Positions 1 to 12,035 of a stretch of DNA of 64,000 nucleotides are shown here, piece after piece. The stretch covers positions 26,971,865 to 27,035,864 of the forward strand of contig NC_081141.1 in the NCBI RefSeq assembly GCF_958295425.1. Direction: 5' to 3'. Made by a program: the position numbers and the translations under genes. How positions within the stretch are numbered: the first letter of the stretch is position 1; every line of letters starts with the position of its first letter. This DNA is from Solea solea. Lineage: Eukaryota > Chordata > Actinopteri > Pleuronectiformes > Soleidae. The notes under the pieces were generated by a model that made no database searches, had not been told where the DNA came from, and worked only from the letters and a program-made list of their open reading frames with translations.

Positions 1-437
1 ACGAGATCCCGCTGACGAGAGGCTCTCGTGCTGTGTTTGTGTACTCTGTTACGCTCTTTAGGTTCTTTTCTGGCATAAACACTGACCTTGTCCTCACGGA
101 CACCAAATCCTGGTCCTCCTGGGGCAGAACTTCATTTCTGAGGAACGAAACTGCAAATTTACTTTGTTTAGGGAATTCAAAGCCTAAGAAGTGATGTAGT
201 GATGAAGTGATGTAAAACTCTGAGCGTCATCTGGTGTTTTTTTGTCTAATCTGACCCATTTTACAACTTTCCCCAAAGCACAAGAGTGTTTTTTAACTTC
301 TCGACTCAAGAGCCCAACAATTAAAACGCTGATCACCACAGTCACTGAAGTCTGAGCGGTTTATTCATCACAGTCACGACTCTGCTACGGGAAATGAATG
401 AGTAAGACTGAGTGTTGTTGTTTGTCTTGGATTCAGG

Positions 438-438
<1 letters not shown>
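1..438. other. no gene recognised
   Basis: AT-leaning unique-looking sequence 5' of a CA microsatellite. I see no exon, RNA gene or recognisable transposon terminus. Confidence 0.5.

Positions 439-486
<48 letters not shown>
439..486. repeat. (AC)24 microsatellite
   Basis: An uninterrupted AC run of 48 bases. Confidence 0.99.
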
Positions 487-488
<2 letters not shown>

Positions 489-1181
489 GTGTTTGAGGGG
501 AACAGTATTCTTTCAGCCGCCATTAGGCTGATTTGACAGTTGGGAGATTAAGAGAAGACGAAGATGTAGTTTAAAAAGTTTCTTTATTCAGAATGTGCTC
601 ATAATGAAAGGAGCAGACACACAGATTTCACTAATCCTCGGCCACTGAAGCCTTGTAAGAGGAAGATGAAAGAGTGACATTTGACTGGAAAGACTTTCTC
701 TGAAGCTCTTAATCCTGGCAGCTACAACCAATTTGGCATTAAAGGTTTTAAGACGTGGCTGGAAACCATTTCTTTGTCCCCGGAGTCCCCGACGCAACAT
801 TGTCAATCAAATGATCCAGTTTTAATCATCATCTTACACAAACTAAACAACAAACTGATTAGCTGGCGATACGTCAGGTTCCAAAAGTGATTTCCCTGAA
901 GGATAAACAACAAATGGATGGATGGATGAATAAAGGACGCAGTTATTTATCACTGCTGTTTGTTATTTTTTCTTTTCTACCAGGCAGAGCGATCGTTTGA
1001 TTACGTTTGAAAGGAGAAAATTCATCTGAATTAAACAGACGGCGTCACAGTTTCCTCCTGATCACGGTTGTTTATGAAACTGTTAATGTCTTTAATGTCC
1101 ACTGATGCTCCTGAGTGGACTGAACTTAATGCCAAATGAGTTCATTTCAACACTTTATTTAAAGTGTAAAGCTGGAGTGAG

Positions 1182-1186
<5 letters not shown>
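487..1186. other. no gene recognised
   Basis: Unique-looking intergenic or intronic sequence. Short overlapping ORFs on both strands (588-890) show no recognisable domain and no splice context. Confidence 0.5.

Positions 1187-1243
<57 letters not shown>
1187..1243. repeat. (AT)n microsatellite
   Basis: About 28 AT units without interruption. Confidence 0.98.
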
Positions 1244-1248
<5 letters not shown>

Positions 1249-1424
1249 TACTCTTTGGCTTAGAACCCAGTATGAGACATTGTTTTTTATCTTTTTATAG
1301 TTTTATTGTATGACTTTTTCATTTGTGTTTTTGTTAATACTTTCTACTGTATTTTATTATTTTATTGTATGTTTTATTGTTTGTTGTCTAGGCCTATGAT
1401 GTCATTTCTTATATTTTATTTTAT

Positions 1425-1503
1425 TTATCTTATTTCTCTCTGTTGTACAGCAGTTTCAGCTGTTGTCGTATTTTAAAGTGCTTTATAAATAAAGTTGTAT
1501 TGG
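1425..1503 (+). mobile_element. LINE-like 3' tail
   Basis: The segment ends with a run resembling GTGCTTTATAAATAAAGTTG. That matches the common fish non-LTR 3' end in which a gcgctatacaaataaa-type sequence precedes the tail. No coding part is left. Confidence 0.45.
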
Positions 1504-1604
1504 ATATTTAGCAAACTAAACTTTCACATACCTTTGAGCTAAAAATGCTAAAATGCTGTTGTTTTTTAACTTGCAGGGACGCAGGCATTACTAATCTATT
1601 ATAT

Positions 1605-1775
1605 CAGTCATCCATCACACCATTCACCGTCAGGAACCCAAACCACATGTAGACTAGTGGAGCCGGAAATTGAACCCACAACCTTAGAGTTGAAAGACAA
1701 CTAACGCTACCGTCGCCGGAGTAGCTCAGTGGTAGACGGAGTAAGATTGGATATGGAAGTCCCAGCAGTTATTGT
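1605..1775. mobile_element. possible tRNA-derived SINE remnant
   Basis: On the minus strand, GGTTCAATTTCC (about 1664-1675) resembles a Pol III B box. On the plus strand, GAGTAGCTCAGTGGTAGACG at about 1720 resembles a tRNA A-box/D-arm. The two are not part of one intact cloverleaf, so this is most likely SINE debris. Confidence 0.4.
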
Positions 1776-2050
1776 GATGTTGCCCTCATCTAATAGTTTC
1801 TGAGTAAACGACTTAATGTACGTTTTAATAAATGTTACTTAACGTGACTGTTGTTATTGAGCCTGAATCCGTGCTCAAATCAATTCATTTTCATTTTTAT
1901 GAAGTCAGTCACTCCGTCCCGGTGCCGGGGCCTCGTAGCCGTTAGTGAAGCGTCTCCGTGTCTTCACTTCATTAAACTTGTGATGTCGACAGCGTCTCGC
2001 GGCGCGTATAAGCTTGTTAGTCTTTATGTTGTTAACATGCATATTTCATT

Positions 2051-2079
2051 TCCTCCTCCTCCTCCTCCTCCTCCTCCTC
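2051..2079. repeat. (TCC)n trinucleotide repeat
   Basis: Nine and a half TCC units. The run translates as a proline stretch inside a spurious ORF. Confidence 0.97.
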
Positions 2080-3194
2080 GCGCTGAATATACAATCATCA
2101 AAACAGAGCTAATGAAATACAGGCTTTAATAATAAATAAGGCTTCATAATCCTCTGAAACTCGGGCAGAGGGAAGTCATCTGTGCTTTTAACGCTCTTTG
2201 TTCGCTGCGTCTCAGACACAGAACATGTTGCTGCTGATGGGGACGTCAAAGATAGTTGTTAAAAACTGAAAAGGATTCAGAGACTTTGACTCATTTAGGT
2301 AAATCAAGTTAATTCTCTAACACAATTTAATCTCTCTGTTCTTCAAAGACTGTGGATAAAATGTGCTTTAATTATTTATTACAAAGGACAAAGGTTAGTA
2401 AATAATACTTTGTCTCTTATATCCACAGATATGTAGCGTCTGCATTCATCCACAGATTCACACATTTTTATATTTGCAGTTTCCTCTTAGCTGACGACCA
2501 GGGCCATGAATTCGTGATGAGGACGTCTCCTCAGCGAGGGACGAGGAGACAAGGAGACGAGGAAAAGGCTGAATTTATCTGTTGTCAGCGACATGGCCGG
2601 TTACATCGCAGACGAGCAGCATTCTCACTGTGAAAGTGTTTTCATGGGAAAAACTCGTCTGAGTCGAAATCACCGCTGAAGCAACACAGGAAAATAAACA
2701 CAAGTGTGTGTATGTGAGGACATTTATGCAGATGTTAGTATTTTTGTGAACACGGTTGGTGCAGTGCTTGGATAAAGTGGTATAAAGTAACTATATACAG
2801 TGCATTTAAGGTGAGGTCAGTGAGGAATGGGAATTTTAAGAATGATATATATATGAAACGATATACTGATAAACATGGCATCCCCAGTGGGACAAAACAA
2901 CCCCATTTAATCCTGGTTTTAATTCACCTCTGGTTGAAATGACTCAATAAAACATGTTTTTTTTTAGTGACATCTGTAAGACCCAGGTGAACGTGTTATA
3001 TTTCTTTTCAAATGCACATTTTTCCCAGTAATTCAATATTTTTTGCAAAAAGCTATTTTCCATTTGAACTACCGTGAGAAGCGGCCCTTACTTTTTGGTT
3101 CCGGAGCTCGACATCAATTATTTCATCAATTGGATCATTTAAACCACGACTTTAAAAGATGCGGTAACCATGGTAACATTATCACTGAGGGTTA

Positions 3195-3485
3195 AGGAGA
3201 GAGTTATTCACTTACTCGACTACAGATGGTTCAAAAGGCCGCTGCTCAGCTTTTAACTGGAAGGAGAAGACGAGAGCATGTTACTCCAATTTTAGCCGCA
3301 CGTCACTGGCTCCAGGTTGATTTTAAAATGATTTGATTTGTTTTTAAAAGTCTTCATGGACCTGCCTCAGTTGGTACAGATCAGTCATTGTTCGTCGTCT
3401 CTAAGACAAAGAGGGAAGCTTGGAGAGTTCAGACCAGCCACTGCCGGTGAGGATCGCTTTCATCGCCTGTTTTTAATGAAAACCT
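3195..3485 (+). mobile_element. decayed LINE ORF2 C-terminal fragment (L2/Maui-like)
   Basis: From 3220 the plus strand reads LQMVQKAAAQLLTG, then HVTPILAARHWLQVDF, and further on FKSLHGPAS. This order (QN/KAAARLLTG, HITPVLxxLHWLPV, FKxLHG) is the well-known C-terminal end of reverse transcriptases from L2/Maui/CR1-type non-LTR elements in fish. A stop and frame shifts show it is dead. No 5' part was seen. Confidence 0.75.
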
Positions 3486-3810
3486 CAGGTACATAACTGC
3501 TCATTTTAGTGTGAGAGCGGCGACACAGTCTTCACTCTACACTACTCTGTACTACAGTACATCGTTCTTCTAACGGCAGAGTTGATTTGGGCAGGCTGCC
3601 CTGGAACCCACGGGGAAATGAGCAAGAACAAGAATGAGTTGACAAATGCCAACATAAGATAGACTCGTGCCAAATGAGTTCAGTCCATGAATCTTTGATT
3701 AAGTCGGTAAAGGGGATTTTTGGTCGTCTCCTGCCAGCGTGGCAGCCTCCCTGAGTCTCCCTGATGTGCACTAACACGAGAGGAACGGCACGGAATCACG
3801 GCACAGCCTT

Positions 3811-3831
3811 CACACACACACACACACACAC
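3811..3831. repeat. (CA)n microsatellite
   Basis: A CA run of about ten units at the edge of the CCCTAA-rich dispersed repeat that follows. Confidence 0.97.
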
Positions 3832-3839
3832 CTTCTTGT

Positions 3840-4365
3840 ACAACAGTCCTAGTAAGGACACTTAATGCGCTTCCCTAGCTCCTTAACCATAACCTAACTC
3901 TAATCCTAACCCTAAAACCGGGTCATGAACTGCCAATTTAAAGCGTGACAGAATGTCACTTCCTGCTGTTTCCCCTCGCTCTAACACACCTGATTGAAAT
4001 AAATGGGTCGTGATCAGGATTCTGCAGTGTTCGCTGACGAGCTGACGAGCTAAAGGAAACCTCTAAAACAACAGGACCAGGATTGAGGAACCCTGGTTTA
4101 TTGTTCATTGTGGTTCATCCATGATCTTAACCATAACCATTTCACTCCTAACCCTGACCTTAACCTCCTATATACTCAGAAATGAGGTTCTGCCTCATGG
4201 AGATCAGGTTTCGCAGAGACCTCATAGAGAGCTAAACCCTAAAGTTCTAAGTCTAATCTTAAACAAATCCTAAAGTCATAACCTTTAAAGTTGTGAGGAC
4301 CAGATCAAATGTCTTCACAAGGTCAAAACATCCTCACGAAGACCTCACAGCTCACCACAGACGTG
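3840..4365. repeat. CCCTAA-rich dispersed repeat, copy 1
   Basis: The segment mixes gtaaggaca / gtgaggacc phrases with many degenerate CCTAA and CCTAACC words, plus AAATGAGGTTCTGCCTCATG at about 4181. The last phrase recurs at 33638, so this is a dispersed family and not a telomere relic. Confidence 0.65.
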
Positions 4366-4494
4366 TACATACACACTTACATTCATTCTGGAGACTTCCT
4401 GGAGACTTGCTCTAATCATAACAATTATAATCTTAACCTTCACCTAACTTCGTCCTAATCATACAACATGTCTTAATAATGCATTTTACGGGGA

Positions 4495-4709
4495 CTTGTT
4501 TTTATATCTTAGTGAGGACACATCATTGACGTAATGCTTCCCTTAACCCCTTACCTTAACCTTAACCTTAACAACTAAGTGTCTAACCTTAGCCCTTACC
4601 CTAACCCTAGGTCTTAACCCTGAAAAATCCCTTTAAAGTTGTAAGGACCATTTCTAATGTCCCCACAAAGATAGGTTTTTAGGTTTTTTTGGACCTCACG
4701 GAGATAGAA

Positions 4710-4711
<2 letters not shown>
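4495..4711. repeat. CCCTAA-rich dispersed repeat, copy 2
   Basis: Same style as the preceding copy: gtgaggaca, then CCTTAACC and CCCTAACCCTAG words, then gtaaggacc and tccccacaaag, leading directly into a CA run. Confidence 0.65.
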
Positions 4712-4757
<46 letters not shown>

Positions 4758-4765
4758 AGAGAGAG
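4712..4765. repeat. (AC)n-(GA)n compound microsatellite
   Basis: About 21 AC units run into five GA units. Confidence 0.98.
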
Positions 4766-4999
4766 TGACTTCATTAAATTTACATGTGTTAGTTCATGGC
4801 AGAGCGTGTAGATTTGCATACATTACTCTATACCCTGAAGGTGATGCTGGCAGTGGCGTGATGCTCTACATGCAACATACAACATACGACAGCACACGTG
4901 TTGAACATGCAACCGCTGCAGAGGATAACAGACAATTCCATCGTGTTCTTTGACAGAAATGACTCTGTGATCTCGACAAGGCCTTTCTGTGTGACGGCA

Positions 5000-5350
5000 A
5001 TCTAACCAACAACCACTTGATGAATTGCCGAGGAGCAGCCGCCGCAGGGACAAATCATCTTCAGCCGAAAGGTCAGATTCCTGCTGTTGGCAGCGCCGGG
5101 TTATTGCAATAATCTGGAGGGATTCAATGATGCTTTACAGTAATAACGTTTCCCAGCTCTCGGGGGCGGAGCTGAGATGGAATGAGGGTTTGGAGGGAAA
5201 CCATTCTGCTGCCCTTTAGGCCCATTAATTATGAATGGACAGCATTTGTTGCTGAATTAATGAGCCTGCTGGTGACGAATGCTGGAAATCAGCTTTTGTC
5301 ACATGTCACACATTTGACATAGAAATCCAGGACGGTCTCCTTTAATTATT
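5000..5350. other. unique block, candidate conserved non-coding element
   Basis: Non-repetitive sequence with closely spaced homeodomain-type words (CATTAATTATGAATGG at about 5223, GAATTAATGAG at about 5254) and no coding signal. Only a cross-species alignment could support conservation. Confidence 0.3.
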
Positions 5351-5544
5351 TAACGCGTCTTAGAACCTCAGCAACTGATGTCCTTGTATTTGTAGCAGAA
5401 GACAACGGACATACTGACACTGGATGATCAAAGGTTTGGTAAATAAGGCCTTTAAGTACTTAAGATTTTTTATATTGCACTAGTGGGACATGATAGTTGT
5501 TCATGAGTACATCCTCTCATTGACTTTTCCTTCATGTTTTGAAT

Positions 5545-5700
5545 AACAGAACCAAACCAGAATCAGGTTGAGACGGTTTGGTCACGTGCAGAGGAGTGAT
5601 CGTGATTATATTGGACAAAGAACGTTGAAGATGGAGCTGCTGGGGCAGGAGGAAGGAGGAGGAGGAACCACAGAGAAGGTTCATGGATAAGATCTGGCTT
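5545..5700 (+). mobile_element. LINE ORF2 3' fragment, copy A
   Basis: The plus strand reads LRRFGHVQRSDRDYIGQR followed by TLKMEL. This is the LRWFGHVQRR..YIGRRML.MEL block at the end of a common fish non-LTR reverse transcriptase. A second copy of the family lies at 60295-60675. The remainder is lost. Confidence 0.7.
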
Positions 5701-5709
5701 TTACTTTAG

Positions 5710-6340
5710 GGTTCCATGTTTTCATTTACAGAACCAGACCAGAAGCAGGATTGAAATGAGTGGTTTTCTAGGTTCAATCTACTGGATTAATTCATTTCCT
5801 GCCTTCAAATGTGGTCTAGGAAAGTCCTTAGTCTTCTTCAAGTCAGAACTTGCCACCTAAGCAGCAAACAGTCTCATGGTCTCTTCTTCCCATTATCTTG
5901 GCGCTGTAGTCACCTCAGATGCTCGATGCAAGAAATAAATCCGACGGAGAATAAGCCCTTTTTAAAAAAACAAGCTTTAGATCCGTTTTCCATGAAAGAA
6001 AACTAACAGTTGGTTTGTTTGCCCAAGCAAGCTGGGATGAAGAGAGAACTCTATTTCTGGGTTATTCCATCAGGAAAGACGCTCTTGAAGACCTGAGATT
6101 AACTGGAAGAATTAAAGGAAAATGAGCTTGTGGCAGTCGGAGAAAATCATTTCTCAATAATTTACATCTTGAATCTTTCAGGCAAATTTGGCAGGAACAC
6201 AGTTTTTCACCAAACGCCGGTGATGGCGCATGTTAAAACAAATAGAAATACTTTGATCTTGATAAATTAGTAATATTTATTACTCTGACAGTAGTCCTAT
6301 CTATGTACTTATATTTATTGATGTACTTCTGTTTAAGTAT
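5710..6340. other. no gene recognised
   Basis: AT-rich sequence between two LINE fragments. No exon or RNA gene is visible. Confidence 0.5.
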
Positions 6341-6344
6341 CTTA

Positions 6345-6405
6345 TTTTAAATCTGCCGCTGTGAGTTAATTGCCCTTCTGGGATCAATAAAGTCTGAATC
6401 TGAAT
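6345..6405 (+). mobile_element. LINE-like 3' tail (ggatcaataaagt type)
   Basis: The phrase GGGATCAATAAAGTCTGAAT is the usual 3' end of a fish non-LTR family whose tail becomes a short tandem repeat. Confidence 0.5.
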
Positions 6406-7015
6406 ATTTTCTTAATATAAAACAATTCCATCATTAAAAAAACCCACAGCATGAATTTTGTCCACTCTCTTTTAGAATGTTTTTAATGTTGTGCACAGTG
6501 TGTTACATATACTGTAGTACACACACACAGTGTTTGTGGTGAGTGTTTACTGCAGAGAAAACACAACCTCATTTATTGCAGCAGTTTATCATGCTGTTAC
6601 ACAGACCTCTCTTCACCACACGTGTGTATAGACCATGATTTCATCCATTCATCCATCTTTTACCAACACTAAGCTGCTATGACAGGTCGTCACACACACA
6701 CACACACACAAACACCAGGATAGGTTGATTCATTATTAGTTGTTGTCTTGTTTTGTCCACAAACCAACAATGGTTCAGTTTTAAGGATTTATTACCACAT
6801 ACTCACATTTAAGAAGCTGAAAAATCAGGATTCAGAAGTTGTTATTATTGTTAAACGTATCTGTCCGCGTTCTGCAGGTGACTGTGACTCCATGGCTGCA
6901 GGATCCAGATCCTTTTTTGAGCTGTACTGTCATCATCAATGTTACATTATGATTAAAATCAATACCAGTTACTGCTCGTATGACACTGTGATGCTATAAA
7001 TACATTACAACCTTC
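6406..7015. other. no gene recognised
   Basis: Contains a short CA run at about 6691-6710 and an 83-codon ORF without recognisable domain. I see nothing functional. Confidence 0.5.
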
Positions 7016-7019
7016 CTCA

Positions 7020-7235
7020 GAAGTTAGCTGAGCTCCTGGTCTCTTTCCTCTGTCCCCTATGTTTTCCTTTCACCACAACCTGTCATGGCAGACGCTGCAC
7101 ATCGTTCACTCTGTTTCTGTCAGAGATGTCTTGTTTTGTTTGTGTGTCTCTACTGATGTTTGCTCATTGTGTTCTCTTCTCTTCTCTTTGTAACATTGTC
7201 TTTGCCTAAAGTGCCTCGAGGTAACACAAACACAA
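7020..7235 (+). mobile_element. LINE-like 3' end
   Basis: The order CACCACAACCTGTCATGGCAG, a pyrimidine-rich stretch, then CTTTGCCTAAAGTGCCTCGAG parallels the 3' end at 43455-43660 (CACCCCAACCTGTCTAGGCAG ... TACAGAGCCTTGAG). The two are copies of one family. Confidence 0.55.
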
Positions 7236-7559
7236 TTAGATCTAATTTGATTGAAGTTTTCTGTGGAGTTGGGAAAAAACTGCTTACTCCTTTAGAGCGG
7301 CTGAGAAGCATGAAGCAAAATTACAGCACAGCCTTAATTAATTTAACTAGCCCTTAAAAAGTAGCCCTTACATCCCTTTGGACATTTTTAGCAATTGGAT
7401 CTTAAGCCTTCCAACCTAGAGTGGTAACTTTTAAACTTTATTTAGCTCCAATGAGATTAAGAAACAGCAAAGAGCACACGTAAAACATCACTTTTTAAAA
7501 CATTAGCTCAACTAAAAAGTGTTTTCTATACAGTAACTCTATTCTATTTCACACATTAG

Positions 7560-7645
7560 CTGTATATAGTAGTGCACATAAAGGATGGAAGTAGCTGTTA
7601 GCCACCAGGGGGCGACTCCACTGGTTCCCAAAGGAGTTAATGATA
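7560..7645. repeat. dispersed repeat carrying a CTCF-like motif
   Basis: GCCACCAGGGGGCGACTCC (7601-7619) is the core of a very common fish repeat. It also contains CCACCAGGGGGCG (7602-7614), a strong match to the vertebrate CTCF core. Confidence 0.5.
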
Positions 7646-7989
7646 TAAATAACAAATTTAAGGTCTTTTAATGAAAGTAATTGTACAATATGGATGTTTA
7701 AAGTATGGCAAAATTTAAAACTCAAAGGTTTAGTCAACTTGACATAAAAAAAGTTATGCTGCTACAATTCACGTTAGTTTAGCAGATTTAACTATTTAAA
7801 TATACTTAACATCACAGAGAAATCTTAAATTAACATTAAAAGTTATGTTGGTTTCATGAATAATAACTGAATGTGTAGAACATGAATATATATCATGTTG
7901 TCATGTGCAACCAATTTTTCTATGTAAATCATTGAAAATGAGTCTCACTACTCAAAGCTTCCTTAAGTAACTGTGTGTATGTATTTATG

Positions 7990-8024
7990 TATATATATAC
8001 ATATATATATATATGTATATATAA
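7990..8024. repeat. (AT)n-rich microsatellite with GTAT/ATAC interruptions
   Basis: Alternating AT/TA with a few GTAT and ATAC interruptions. Confidence 0.95.
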
Positions 8025-8380
8025 GCAGCTTCATACTGAAAGTCATCTTAATAATCCATGTTTAAGCAGAGATCATCACAGTTCTCTGGATCCACGCGTG
8101 GCGTGTGGATGATGCACAGACTGATAAACCTCGACAGGCCGGCGTTTCCCCTCCAGACGTCATCTCGGGGTCCGGCCATGCGAGAGCAAAGTGGATCAGA
8201 CAGCTCGCTAATTTATTCCCCTCCTGGGATCATGTTATCAGCAACATGTGACTCACGGCACAGAGAAGTGATTTGGAGTTCACTCCATGTTATGTGGAGC
8301 CGCTCGCAGTAAATCAGTGATGATAAAATATGCTCTGCAGAATTCATCATGCTTTCAATCATTATCACGGTGAAGGGACG

Positions 8381-8408
8381 GTGTGTGTGTGTGTGTGTGT
8401 GTGTGTGT
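8381..8408. repeat. (GT)14 microsatellite
   Basis: An uninterrupted GT run. Confidence 0.98.
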
Positions 8409-8920
8409 TAATTTTGTCAGGTTGTCACAAGTCTATGAGGTGTTTTTTAAGGATTAAGTAAAAATCCTGCCTGTTACCAAAATGTATCAATATTTAATGT
8501 TATTAGATTTCTAGATTAATAGATTGTTACTGTTATGCCTTACTATTGACACTATTCCTCACACACCTGCATTATAGATTATTTTTTCTCTCAATATCAT
8601 ATTAAAGTCACTTTAATCCAAATTAATCAAGATTAGCTGATTAATAGCCGGATAATCTGGTTCGTCTGTACATTTTTTGTTTTCAGAAACTTCATCATTG
8701 CTGCACAGTGCAATAAAACTTCATCATTTACATTTAATTAACTTGAATTAGCTGTAAAATGTATTTAATATTGAGTTTTTACAGTGTAGATTGGAAAGAC
8801 AGACTTAGAAAAATTTATATTTTATTAGATTTAGCGCAAACACAAGTGTGATCTACAGATATCTGAAGATTGAACTCATATTTGTTGACGTCAAGGACCA
8901 AAGGAAGCACCTGCTCTCCC

Positions 8921-8943
8921 TGTGTGTGTGTGTGTGTGTGTGT
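8921..8943. repeat. (TG)n microsatellite
   Basis: About eleven TG units. Confidence 0.98.
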
Positions 8944-9252
8944 CGGCGGTGCACTCGGGTAATGAGAGTGGAGCTCGCTGTCGGCCTCGGGGAAGTTTAA
9001 GGAGGCTGCGTTTCCGCCTGAGGAAATTGCGAGGCAGAGAAAAAATATTTTATTAATGTGCCATTAAAAATGGATTCATATTCATTACTTCTCTCTGATA
9101 ACGCTCGCTCATCCCATTTTGTTTTGTATGAGAATTCCATCTGCTCCACGAGGAGAGACTCTGGATTAAGTCTGGATTAAGGCTCATCTGGGTAAGAGAA
9201 ATCTGGAAAAATCCAGAAAAGAAAAGTGATTTTTTTTTTTTTGTCACGTTAC

Positions 9253-9480
9253 CATGGCCGGCTCAAGGTCTAAGAAAATCAAGTGGCTGTTTGGGGCCCC
9301 CGGATCATCAGGGGGCCTCCAATAATCACACCTAAAGATAGTGTATATTTACAAACATCTAAAAAGTGTTATCTTTAGTTATTTAGTTACCTTTGTATCA
9401 ATAATAGTCAAGAAGGTGGTGGAAGAGGGGCCTCAAATCAGACTCTGCTTAGAGCCCCATAAAGGCTTGGGCCGGCACTG
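9253..9480. mobile_element. hAT-type MITE, 228 bp
   Basis: The left end CATGGCCGGCTCAAG pairs with the right end, whose reverse complement reads CAGTGCCGGCCCAAG. The flanks carry an 8-bp near-duplication, CACGTTAC (9245-9252) and CATGTCAC (9481-9488), differing by two C/T transitions. Ends of the CAGxGCCGG type with 8-bp target duplications are typical of hAT elements. No transposase is encoded. Confidence 0.72.
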
Positions 9481-9488
9481 CATGTCAC

Positions 9489-10619
9489 TTCATAATGTAA
9501 TAATAAAGCTTCTTAAGTCACTCTTTAAATCCTCTGGTCATGGAAAAGTGCAATAATGCAAATGAATATAGCTCAAAGGAAGATTAGTGTCCCTGGATAC
9601 GTCCCAGATAAAAAAAAAAGATGACTCGTCTTTTTCACCGGAAACGAGACGCTAAGTAAATAAAATTAAAGCTGATGTGACAAAAATCAAGTGTAATTGT
9701 AGTCGAGTAAAACTAAATGGTATTTTAGTCATAAAACCGTCAAAATGAACTCGACAGGACATAGACATCACTCAAACATCACTCACATAAAAGTCTCTGT
9801 TTTCTGGTCTCTTGTGATGCAGAATGTTGCATATTGCACCTTTAATGTAAGACGATGTAGAACGTAGACGCGGTGAAACACACCTGCAGTCTCATGGGCT
9901 TTAATTCTACACAACAAAACATTTATCTGCAAAACATTTGCAGATAAAATGCTGGATTCACACAATCATTCATCAGCAGTGATCGTTCTATTTCTGCTTT
10001 TTTATTCGCCAAAGAAAATACTAGAGAGTAAATGAGTGAGAACTAAACTGTGATCAGTTGAAATGACCCAGTTTTTAGTTTTTTTATCCTCTGAGCGTTC
10101 ACACTTTTCTTTAAAGACCGTTTGGAGGTCAGTGAGGAGAAAAATCTCAGTAAAAAAAATTCCTGCCTCCTCATGCACAGACCAATTTGGGAAGCCATTT
10201 ACATTTCTATTATTCAAATTTTTTTTCCACTGAGTGAATTAATGAGTCTCCGCTTCCTGACGGGCTGCTGTTTTCTGCATAGCTTAATTAAAATAATCCA
10301 TCACGGGTCACGACGCGCGACGCCGGGACGTTCTGCAGGAATATGTAACGAGAGGAGCTCGGTGCGGGAGAATGAAGCCGAGGATCCACAGTGAGAACCG
10401 TGTGTTACTCACAAAAGTCCAAATTCCCTCATAAATGCGTCCACGTTCTCTTGAAATGCAGCATCTTTCATTAGCTGCATTACAGAGTATCCATGAATGA
10501 ACCAGAGTGGATTAAATGTTCCTTTAACTTCTGTCTGATCCACATGGAAGCTTTTGTCTGTGAAACACAGTGAGATTATTAGTGTGAGACACCGACTTAT
10601 TCAGAGTAGAGACTCACAA

Positions 10620-10620
<1 letters not shown>
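9489..10620. other. no gene recognised
   Basis: AT-rich sequence; 9600-9740 resembles a dispersed actaaaacta-type repeat also seen near 19280-19400. The stretch 10170-10300 looks unique, with GAATTAATGAG and TTAATTAAAATAATCC words, and may be conserved non-coding. No coding signal. Confidence 0.4.

Positions 10621-10622
<2 letters not shown>

Positions 10623-10658
<36 letters not shown>
10623..10658. repeat. (CA)18 microsatellite
   Basis: An uninterrupted CA run. Confidence 0.98.
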
Positions 10659-10661
<3 letters not shown>

Positions 10662-10778
10662 ATAAGGCACATTTCCACAATACAGTTGTAGTACGGCTCG
10701 ACTCTACACAGTTTGGGGTGTTTTCCGTTGCTATAGTTCCTTCTCAACGTGGGCAGGGTCGTCATAGTAACGGCTGGG

Positions 10779-10816
10779 TTAACCCTAACCTAACCCTAAC
10801 TCTAACCCTAACCCTT
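10779..10816. repeat. short CCCTAA (telomere-like) run
   Basis: About six CCCTAA-type words with small interruptions. They belong to the same dispersed CCCTAA-rich repeats as 3840-4711 and 33545-33690. Confidence 0.8.
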
Positions 10817-11970
10817 GAACAGGAAGTGCACAAATGAAGGGATTTTGGCTTTTAACCCTGAGTGCAAAATAGACTAATAGTGTTTTTTTTTCCTTTTGTT
10901 CACAAAAACAAGTGAACTTTGAACTTTGACGTATTTTCCAAACATTTTGAGCACTTTTTGCACAGGTGTGTATGAAGTTGGTGAAAAATATTATTTTCTT
11001 TTCATCAGATGTGCTGAAAAAGAAATACTCTATATTCTATATTACACATTCTTATACCCTGAAATGCTCTGTGTTCTAAGAGTTAAAGTGATAAAAATGA
11101 TTGGAATCACACAGGAAACAAAGTATATTCTCTCATTATTCTTTTTTTGACTTTCATGACGACAGGTGAGGCTTCCCCGACCTCACGTCAGCACAGAATC
11201 AACATGAGGATGAAAATGAAGCACAGCACACGCGGCAGAGTTCATGTGGTTGCAAGTGTCTTTAATTTGTTTTCTCAGACACAAAGAGAGAGAGAGAGCA
11301 CATAACCCAGAGCACAAAGGGACGAGAGAGGGCGCGCATGTGTGACACGTGGACGTCCTGTGATGGAGGACAAAGGACGGACGGATCCAAAAGGCAGAAG
11401 AGTTTGGAACGGGAATGTTTTCACTCCGGCTGAGGCAAAGCTGTTCAGTGAAGTTTTTTTTTTTTTTCCTTTTCTTTTGTTGAAACTTGCAATAACAAAT
11501 CAAACGTGCATTTCTTATTTGCAATATTTTAAAAAACACATTTCTATAAATGATTGGTAAATGTGGTCAGTGGCTGCGTCGCTCTTCACATCAGCTGGCG
11601 GCTTTGACATCAGCCAGTTTTTGTTCTGTTTTGTTTTCAGTCCACCTCCGTGTTCCCGTGACATCTCTGCAAAACGACAAAAAAACAACAAAAAACGCTT
11701 CAACAGAGTCGGAGTCAAAGCTACGGACACAGCTCTGCAGTTTGACACGGCACTGGAAAAAATGACGTTAGAGAAGGAATCACTTCTACTGTAAACAGAT
11801 AGCAATTACAAATTTTCATCTGCTCCACAACAGTAAGATATTCATGATGTAATAATTATTATTTTCCTCAAACACCTCATTTGTACAACACTGGCTTTAA
11901 ATTCGACATCTTTAATTTCTTAACGTGACATGTAAGAAAGAAGAATGCTACATAAGCTTTGAATAAGATT

Positions 11971-11996
11971 TATATATATATATATATATATATATA
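11971..11996. repeat. (TA)13 microsatellite
   Basis: A pure TA run next to the Tc1-like terminus at 12036. Confidence 0.97.
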
Positions 11997-12035
11997 CTGT
12001 ATTTATCCATATATATAGATCTATGTATACGTCTA

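Noticed and set aside
9253..9480. SINE
   Set aside because: No Pol III boxes; inverted ends and 8-bp flanking near-duplication fit a hAT-type MITE better.
10779..10816. Interstitial telomere or chromosome-fusion point
   Set aside because: Only about six imperfect CCCTAA words, and the same words occur in dispersed repeat copies elsewhere in the window.
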